Origin: Hirundichthys speculiger
Taxonomy: Eukaryota; Chordata; Actinopteri; Beloniformes; Exocoetidae
Length of the DNA stretch: 64,000 bases
Reading direction: 5' to 3'
NCBI GenBank assembly: GCA_018398805.1
Contig: JAGFBZ010000860.1
Span: 402,001-466,000, forward strand
This document shows, one piece after another, positions 56,265 to 64,000 of this stretch. The position numbers were made by a program, and so were the translations under genes. The number at the start of each line of letters is the position of its first letter. Position 1 is the first letter of the stretch. The notes beneath the pieces are model-generated. The model saw only the letters and a list, made by a program, of their open reading frames with translations, was not told the origin of the DNA and did no database searches.

Positions 56265-57749
56265 CAGTAAATTGATTGTTTTACCTGTCCGCACACCTTT
56301 ATCACAACTCCATTCAGACTCCTTATATTCCTTAAGCATTTTTATTTTAAATTGTTCCCTGAGCCAACATCTCCGTCAGACTGCTCTATATTCCCACCAA
56401 ACTCACTTTTAGCAACTTCTGACTTTGAATAGTTTACCACAGGTAAACACACGGGCGCACAAGTTCCAGCGGAAACAATTTTTTCTTTTGCATTTACACA
56501 AAATAAGGAGCCCTATTTCTGTTTAACGTTTTTCTACAGGAGGGAAAGGAAACAAACAAATGTTGTTTTCACAGACCAAAAAAAAAAAGACAGTTTCAAT
56601 TAGCGGCTGCCTGCTCATGCTCAGACTGAAAATGGAATTATCTGTAACTAATTAACACGTGTTATTTCCCATTGGAGGAAATCAATGACACTTTTTTTTT
56701 TTCTTTAGTTAAGCTACATGTCGGCGTGCACGCTGCAGCTGCACGGTGATTTTCAGGGCGCAGTTCCACCTTTTACAACGGACCTGGTTTTGCTCGGTCT
56801 CCCTGACCCGACATAAATGAGAGGTCTTGGAGAGTCGAGAGAATTCTTTCTTCTCTTTCTTCTTCTTCATCTCCTAAAGCGAGATTAGGGAGTAAACAAA
56901 CCGCTCGCAGCTGCACGGATGATGCAGCCATTTGTATTCTGCTGCACGCCGAGCTCTGATTTTGCTTGGGGTAGTCGGGCTCCTCAGAAGGATCCCACCT
57001 TTCTGCACATGCTGCAGGGCTCAGTGATGACACGAGCAGCAGGACGGGACCTCTGTTCAGCCGCCGCCGTGTGTGATTTAGTGGACGAAACGCATCAGGC
57101 ATGCTGGAAATGAAATGTTGTTTGTCTGGGGAGCAGGCTTCATTTCCCACCCTGGAGTGGGCCGGATTAGTATTCAGCCGGCTTCAGACAGCAGGACCGG
57201 TGTGGTGGTCCGGTGTTTGCCCTGTGACTGTTGTCTCGCTGTCAGATTAGCCAGTGACACGTCGGAGCTCGTGTCTTTGGCCTCTGCGGCCCGTGGCTGT
57301 AATAAACTTCCTCCGGCTCCATTTCCCCCCTCCAGTCGAGCCACGGAAGGAACAGCTTTCATCACCGTTGACCTGATTTGATTAAGGTTCGCGCGTGTGC
57401 CTTTCTTTCCAGGTGTTTGGATCTTTGTGTTACGTAATTAGGCTTGTTACGCCGCGGCTTATTCAGACCTCAATGACTGAAAATTGGACCGAGCTGCTCG
57501 TGTGCCGCTTTTTTCTTCCTCTTTTTATCTTGCATTTCTCTTCATTTTTGCAGTGGTTACCTTAAGGAGCCATCAGACTCTGGTTTGTGTGTTTGTAGTA
57601 AACCTTGATGTGGTAAATGGGGAGTGTGTGGGCTGTGATGCATCTCTAGGAGGAGGCTGCTCTTTTTGATCAAACACAGGTCTTCCCTACCATGGCTCGT
57701 ATGCACCGTTGAAGTGGATTGATGGCATGTCATTTGTAGTTGGTCTCAA
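56265..57749. other. intron 12, nothing recognised
   Basis: Poly(A) at 56577-56589 and poly(T) near 56692. Open frames at 56773-57381 show no domain. Confidence 0.35.
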
Positions 57750-57751
57750 TA

Positions 57752-58428
57752 CAGTGATCCCTTGCCAATTAATTATTCACGGATTTTTCAGAAATATATA
57801 ATATAATAAAAAAGTCAAGAAAAAAATCGCGGAAACATCACAGGATGTTGTGGGCGTTCTCTCACAGCTAAGAAATGTTGTGAGCCAGCCTGGCCCCTTT
57901 AAGAAGGTGGCCTTATGGATAATGGTGGTGGCCTTATGGGTAATGGCGTGTGTGTGTTGTGGGATGGCAGAATGAAAACGGGGTTAGATGAAAGTGTAGT
58001 GAGCATCAACAGCAGCCCAGCGTGTATAGATTTACATTCTCTGTTAACCGACAGGAGCCCAACAATACAACCTGTGTGATGTTACAAGTTCCTGCAGTAC
58101 CAGAATAAAGTGCTCGTTCCATGCAGAGAAAATCGGACTTTTTGTTTTGTTGTTGTTAGCATGTTAGCTGCTAATTACCAGCTAAAAATAACACAATACC
58201 AGCGGTTTCTTTACTACGGTTCAGAGACCAGAGGCTGTGAAGGTAACAGAAAGACCACAGTTGAGCCTTTGTCTTGTTTCGCTGCAGTGTCTCGCTACTT
58301 TTTTGTGGTTTTTAAACATATTTTAAACACATTATTTAGGCTCGGGGGGGCTCCAGCTCCAATTCGCAGATTTTGATTTTCGCAGGGGGGGGCGGTCCCC
58401 ATTAACCGCGAAAAATAAGGGATCACTG
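57752..58428. mobile_element. pogo/Tigger-like non-autonomous element
   Basis: Terminal repeats CAGTGATCCCTTGCCAATTA and, from the right, CAGTGATCCCTTATTTTTCG, each next to TA (57750-57751 and 58429-58430). The GGTTAATGGGG / CGCGG sub-terminal motifs are typical. No transposase motif was seen. Confidence 0.82.
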
Positions 58429-58590
58429 TATGACGCCTTGCACCCGCCGAGCTTTTATATTTTTCCTAAGCGAAAGAAGTTCATCGTAGAATATATTGAT
58501 ATTTTTTGTTGAAGCTGCATCTCGCAGTGCTTGCGCTTGACTTGATGGCTACCTCGTTACTTTTTTTTAAATAAAAAGGGGGTTGAAGAC

Positions 58591-59523
58591 TAGAGCTGAG
58601 CGATTTTATCCATTCTGCGATATATATTGATTAGGGCTGAGCAACTATTAAAATTTTTAATCCCGATTAATCGCTTGATTTCCCCTGACTTATCACGATT
58701 AATAATTTTTTTATAATCGAGGACTGGACTTTCTGTTGTCATTACACATCTGTGCCACTAGATGGAGCCGCACTGCAGTAACCAGCTAGAGAACAGCAGG
58801 ACAGTGAACACATGGAGCAGATCTGATGGAACATGGAGGAATGATGCAAAAGTTTTGTTGCAGTCCAGAATTTTTTTCAAACACAATTTTTAATATTGCT
58901 ACCCGAGTTTCTACCTGAACTGTAAAGTTCACAGATTTTTATCCGTTCTCCATGTCTGTTTTAGCTTTTCTGCATGTTTTTCCGCCAATTCTCTTCTGGT
59001 TCTGCAGCAGCCAGAAACAGACTTTTCAAAACAAAAGCATGTGAGCAACATGTGTTAACGCGTGATAAAATAAATCTCGGCGTTAATGAATTAATGAGTT
59101 AATGCGATAATAAGGCGTTAACTTGCCCAGCCCTAATATCGATATTTTATTTCCCTAGAGAGTATCGATTTTTCAGCCGTGGATATCGATATTCTAAACT
59201 TCTTTCAAAACCCCCGTGTCCCACCTTTAAAAGCTTGCACGCAACAATTTGCACTGTTTAAATAAATGAAACTATTTTTCTCAACACATCTTTTATTCAT
59301 TTTAACCAGCATTTACAAGCTGCCTGTCAGCGATATAATGTGTAATTGATGCTTTCAGTTCAGTTAATTCAAACAAAGTCATTGGAACACTCACAAGATG
59401 TCACCAAAATCACTTTGTCCTTTTAAAATCTTTCAGAAAATGATGTAAATATATTGTAAGATGAATATCGAATACACAGCCGAATATCGTGTATTGTGAG
59501 ATTAGTGTATCGCTACAGCTCTG
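58591..59523. mobile_element. hAT-type element, family X, copy f, split by family Y
   Basis: TAGAGCTGAGCGATTTTATC to ATCGCTACAGCTCTG, flanked by a perfect 8-bp duplication TTGAAGAC (58583-58590 and 59524-59531). Interrupted at 58632-59135. Confidence 0.93.
58632..59135. mobile_element. hAT-type element, family Y, copy 2, nested in X copy f
   Basis: TAGGGCTGAGCAACTATTAA to TTAACTTGCCCAGCCCTA. The duplication is ATATTGAT (58624-58631) and ATATCGAT (59136-59143), made from X sequence. At 504 bp it is internally deleted compared with Y copy 1 (1086 bp). Confidence 0.92.
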
Positions 59524-59531
59524 TTGAAGAC

Positions 59532-60730
59532 TCCATGTTTAGGATCCATTTCTCTGCAGCAGGTGGTGCTTGTTGCTGCCTTCGAGGCTGCACTCAGCAA
59601 AATGAATCTTCACAGCACCAAGAGGGATTTCTGCACCGGTTGTTTCAGGAGAACAGGGGTGAACTATCCTCAGGTTAAAAGAAGTTAAAAATGAGGGTTA
59701 GGAGGTTAGGACATTTACTGCACATCAATGACCCACCAACGTGGAAGGTCTCTGTCTGCTATGCTTTCAGCTCTTTGACTCCTGTCAAATTTAAGGACTC
59801 TATTGGATAAAAGGCATAAAGAAGTCGGTCTTTTTTATGCGCCGTTCTCAGCCGTTGTTCCTGCTTTGATCACGTGATCCAGTCGTTTGAGCCTGTGCGG
59901 TTCACGGTTGTGTTGCTTGTTTAAAGCAGGAGTTTTAAACGGGCCGTGCGAGCCCGGAGATGCTCATCTCCGTTCCCCGTGAAGCTCGTTTTCATCACAC
60001 CATCCGTGCAGCGTGACGATATAAACCGAAGCCCGACAAACGAGGCCCGTTTCCTGCGGGAAGGCTGGGATTTAATGAGGTGCACAGTTCTGTCTGTGTC
60101 CTCTTTGTGTTCGAGTCTGCTGCTCTCCATGTTTCTCCGTCTGTGCCATTTGATCTGTCTTTTGTGCCTGTATCGTCTTTCGTCTGTTCCCACGTCGGTT
60201 GCTGAGACGTTATCTTCTCTTCTCTCATCTCTTATCAGTCTTTATCTATATTTCACCATTACTGTCTTTTTTTTCCCCCGTTTGCCTTTCTTTCACCCGC
60301 TCCCACCCTCTTGTTTCTCTCTTTTACCTCCCGTCCTGACCGTGAAGGGAACCGTCTGATGCGAGGCTGATTTCAATTCACGCAAGTCATTCATCAGCCG
60401 AGTGTCACTCTCCAAAGAGGCGAGCAGAAGGCAAGATCAATAAAATAGCTAAAGGGATTGATTCTTAAGTGTCCTCTTCAGGCTGGGGAGATGGGGGATT
60501 CTTTTTTTCGTTGAATGGATAGCTCTTTAGTCACACAGGTTGGGCATGAGGGTGGCTGGAGCAATGAATAAAGATCTGAATGCATCACAGTTGCTATTAA
60601 AATGCAGAAAGGGCGTAAAACCTTGGAGAAGATTCTGTAAATTACCGGGTCTGGGAAATGTGGAGGATCCGCATATCTGATGACATCGTGCTCAGACGTG
60701 GACGTTTCTAATTAATTTAATTTTAAAACC
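59532..60730. other. intron 12, nothing recognised
   Basis: A C/T-rich patch near 60210-60340 gives open frames only by composition. No repeats shared with the window. Confidence 0.35.
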
Positions 60731-61405
60731 CCAAAACGTCAGTTGATATAACTAATAAGCAGTTGTGTTCAACATAAACAGCATTTCTGATGTCACCCCA
60801 CCAGTTCTCTACTGGGTCCAGGTCCAGGGTTGGTCTGGTCACTCCAGAACGTTAATCTGGTTGGTCTGGAACCAGGATGCTGTTCTAGAACATTTCTTCT
60901 TCAGCATCAGACAACATGACCTCTCCAAGTATTCAAACTGATCCATGATCCCTGGTATAAGATTAAATAGAGCCGACATCATAGTATGGAAACATCCCCC
61001 TATCATGATGCTTCCTCCACCGTGCTTCACTGTCGTCAGTGTGCTGTGGTTTGAATTCAGAGTTTGTGGGTGGTCCGTTTTTGGCCTCTAAGACCCCAAA
61101 AGAACAATCCATCTTTCATCAGTCCATAAATGTTGCTCCATTTCTCTTTATTTCAGTGAGTTCTTTGGTAAACTGGAACCTCTGCAGCACATGTTGTTTT
61201 CCATCAGTGGGACTTTGTATCATCTTCTTGCTGATATCTTATCTTCATGTAGACGTCTTCTAATTGTTCCAGTCCTCTGAGGTAACTTCAGGTCTTTATT
61301 GATTACCCTGGAGCTGATCATTGACTGAGTCATTGTCATTTTAATTATTCTTCCATACATTTGAATGGGAGTTTTCCATTTTCTTCCAGGTCTTTCTGGT
61401 TTTGG
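60731..61405 (-). mobile_element. Tc1-like transposon fragment, minus strand
   Basis: The minus strand encodes [15 protein letters not shown] (compare KHGGGSVMVWGC of Tc1 transposase) and, further on, IKMTMTQSMISSRVINKD. It ends where a family W element begins at 61406. Frame breaks are present. Confidence 0.8.
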
Positions 61406-62465
61406 TAGGGATGGATGATAACTGTTTTCTAAAACTAATAACGATAACCGATAACTTTCAGCTCCTAAAGGCCGATACCGATAACACATATATACCTAAG
61501 ATCATTACATCAATACTATGAACAAAACCAAAAACAGTTTTGACTCTTTAAACGAACAAATATTTATTTTTCCAATGAAAAACTATTGGAAGCCTCTCAA
61601 ACATTTTCATAAAGCTATCAAACAAACCTATTTGATATCTCACATCAACTTAAATAAGGTTCATTACTGACTGATATAAAAAATAAAGGCTCATTGAACT
61701 GATGGAAATACATGCATCAAAATTACGAACTTGAAAGTGCATTCAAGAAGTTTACAAAGAATAAATATACATAGAAAATTAATGCACTGACACAAATTAG
61801 ATTCAAACATTTCTATCTTCTACCCATTTCATCTTTGCCCGTGGGTCATCTTTGGCAAATTTCTTGGATTTTTCAAAAGCCTCCCCGATGTGTGTAAGTC
61901 CTGGTGAATTCTCTGCTACTGGCCTGGTCACGTTAGCTCACGTTAGCGTGATTTCAGAACTTTCAAAAGCGACGGTTATGTTTCACGTGGCTCATCAGGT
62001 TTGACGTATTAAAGCTTGTGCTATTTTTCCCTCCTTCGCTTGGAGCATTTGTCACAAATAACCAGTGAACTATCTTCTTCGGAAACTATAACGAAGTTCC
62101 ATACAATCACCGCCATGTTTGTTTTCATCAGCACGATGTGCAGCATGCTGCATTCAAGGTGTAACGTAAATTACTCCGTTCCCTCGTTTTCTAGTCGTTT
62201 TTTTCAGCCTTTTCTCTTTTTTCTATTTTTATGTGTAACATGTGGGAAAATACTGCAAATATCAATTAAAGTCAGCAACTACCAAAATTATGACCAAGTT
62301 AACAAGTTGTTTTCTGGCATGAGGGGGTATTCTTGATTTTCCTTACTGAGAAATTGTTTTTCTGATTATGCCGACGTCATTTGAACCTAACATTCACTGT
62401 CGGTCATTCAAGGCTCAGAGGGAGTGAGGCACTGCCATGTTGAAAAAAAAATGTTATCGGGGCTA
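61406..62465. mobile_element. hAT-type element, family W, copy 3 (3' truncated)
   Basis: TAGGGATGGATGATAACTG at left, then a close match to copy 1 through GCCGACGTCATTTGAAC and TGTTATCGGGGCTA. It stops there and is joined directly to a family V fragment. It lies at the end of the Tc1 match, so it probably inserted into that Tc1 copy. Confidence 0.85.
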
Positions 62466-62627
62466 AGGGCAAAAGACACGCCTGTTGCCACGCCTACAAA
62501 GTGAGTAAGGGAGTCGTCATAATGGGTAGCGGCTTTGGCGAGAGGAAGATTGTATTAGCGGTTAGCGGAGGTTCCTATATCCATAATTTGTGGTTAGCGG
62601 CTATCAGGAAGTGTACGATCGGGGCCT
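62466..62627. mobile_element. family V fragment, copy 3
   Basis: AGGGCAAAAGACACGCCTGT, CACGCCTACAAAGTGAGTAA, GGTAGCGGCTTTGGCGAGAG to GTGTACGATCGGGGCC match the right half of copies 1 and 2. The left half is missing. Confidence 0.75.
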
Positions 62628-63955
62628 AAAACTGAAAACTGAGTGATGAGGAATGTAATTTTCTTTTCTAAAATTCTGATCATAAGAGCACGAGGAGTCG
62701 CAACAATTTTTTATAAAAAAAAAAAAAGGAAAAGCAAAATGCCATTAATTACTAAAGTTTAATTGAAACTAGGATAAGAAACATCTGAATAAAGTCCCTG
62801 AAGCTGATTGTGTACTCTCTGCTGTGTGTTTATCTGTGTACTAGCGTTCTAGTCACGTATGCCGTCCTGCTGCCGACACTTTTCTCATCAGCTCCCAACA
62901 ATGATGCAAACTGAAACAACAAAAGTCTGGCTGAGAGAACAGCAGAGTTGACAGAAGATCCGCTGGAGTCGTGACGATCCAGAACCGGAGCCGGGACTCT
63001 TCAAGATGCCGTCTCCCATGTGTTTACGCTCTCCTTCTGAGTCTCAAGTGTGTCTGAGAGGAGCATCCATACGCTCAACTGCAAAAAAAAAAACTCCACG
63101 ACCCGTCATCCAAACCCTCGTCACATCAAGGCCTTTTTGTGTAAAAGAGCACACGTACACATGGATTTGGATTTGTAACACTGGAGCAAAAACTGTGTAG
63201 GCAAAAATAAAAACCCCATCGTGCTGAAGGATTACATCCAGCCAAAGGAAGAATAAGAAAATATAAATATAGCAGGATGAAAAGGACTCGAAAATCAAAA
63301 ACTCTGCACATATAAGGCAGGGACACAGAATCGTGTTCATGCACATAAAAATAGTCCCGCAGAAATAAAATAGCTGGTGAATGGAGGCGTCAAAGCCTCC
63401 GTCCTCGGCCTCAGGGACACCTGAAACAGAGATCCAAGTATAATTAGATTTTTTTTTTTCTGTAATAATGCAGCTCCACCTCTCAACAGCTGCTTCCTCC
63501 GACATCAAACATTTGCACCTCGTATTGTGAAGCAGTGACATCATCCTCAGTTACTGTACCTGTGAAGATCCTTTTCACTCTGGTTCTTTGAGTTCTATCT
63601 TACATTTACAAGAGGTTACACATATTTTATTTTTTTAAATAAAGAGAAATGTGCCTCCCTTCTTTGCCGCTGGTACTAATTTCATAGCCGCATCCTTCAG
63701 CTGGATGTGTTGCTTTGATTACACTGAACATCTTGTGACTTCATCAGGAGAATTTAGTTTAAACCTGTCGCTGCTTTAAATCACAAATTACATCAATGTG
63801 GACTCTAAAAGTCTCCTCCATTCCACACTGCATGCTTCTGAAGACCAGGAGCAGTCCTCATGGATTCCTTCATGCCACAGAGCAGGTTTGTGTCTCTTTT
63901 GTCCTCTCTCCTGTGCTTAGCCGTTCATGTCTCCTCCCTCCCTGTCTGTCCACAG
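62628..63955. other. intron 12 end, nothing recognised
   Basis: Ordinary intron up to the pyrimidine-rich acceptor of exon 13 (CTCCTCCCTCCCTGTCTGTC). The 166-codon minus-strand frame (63044-63544) has hydrophobic stretches but no recognisable family. Confidence 0.4.
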
Positions 63956-64000
63956 CTGCTTCCTGTCCCTGCTGCTGGTGGCCGCCGTGGTTTGGAAGAT
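63956..64000 (+). CDS. atrn: attractin exon 13 (transmembrane segment), partial at window end
   Basis: The acceptor is gtctgtccacag. With the split serine codon it encodes SCFLSLLLVAAVVWK and two bases of an isoleucine codon. This is the single transmembrane helix of attractin, which is followed in the family by a basic cytoplasmic tail. The exon runs past the window end, so its donor and the C-terminus are not visible. Confidence 0.94.
   Translation, partial: MLPVPAAGGRRGLED

Noticed and set aside
63044..63544. 166-codon minus-strand frame with hydrophobic stretches
   Set aside because: No recognisable family, no splice or promoter context, antisense to the attractin intron.

Overview
The window is a piece of vertebrate, most likely teleost fish, nuclear DNA. 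It carries the 3' half of one protein-coding gene on the + strand, attractin (atrn), and intron sequence packed with transposable elements. The call rests on 13 exons joined by GT-AG introns whose phases agree, apart from one single-base problem. Their translation follows attractin in order: PSI domain, C-type lectin domain, two more PSI domains, laminin-type EGF repeats, a membrane-proximal extracellular region and the start of the transmembrane helix. Fish origin is inferred from the repeats: Tc1 elements, L2 and L1-type LINEs, many hAT families with 8-bp target duplications, tRNA-derived SINEs and (ATCC)n-tailed retroelement ends.

Exons: 4976-5114, 6551-6733, 11412-11625, 11972-12157, 15603-15848, 17451-17588, 18305-18398, 19709-19761, 24727-24821, 25285-25363, 27183-27340, 37922-37983 and 63956-64000 (cut by the window end). 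They are numbered 1-13 within this window only. The first part of the gene (CUB and Kelch regions) lies upstream and the cytoplasmic tail downstream. The last complete intron is about 26 kb and precedes the transmembrane exon. No second gene, non-coding RNA gene, CRISPR array or bacterial-type feature was found.

Layout: 1-4975 is intron with a hAT copy, a Tc1 element, a SINE and a 1.1-kb hAT. 5-12 kb holds the lectin exons, LINE fragments and a hAT pair. 12-20 kb holds the PSI and EGF exons. 20-24 kb holds a hAT containing a minisatellite, a Myb/SANT-type element and a hAT with a nested THAP element. 24-28 kb holds the extracellular exons and a second THAP element. 28-38 kb is one intron with hAT, BED-finger and Tc1 copies. 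38-64 kb is the long intron, with two related decamer minisatellites, a telomere-like palindrome and a several-deep nest of transposons.

The most notable observations are: a one-base excess that breaks the reading frame in lectin exon 2; two minisatellites that have expanded inside hAT elements, one of them apparently seeded by the element's own terminus; a repeat nest at 53509-56256 whose order can be read from target-site duplications; and two THAP-domain elements sharing GACCTTTT termini between TATA repeats. I found no convincing undescribed functional system. The novelty here is in transposon and repeat structure. Family comparisons come from memory of homologous sequences, not from searches.
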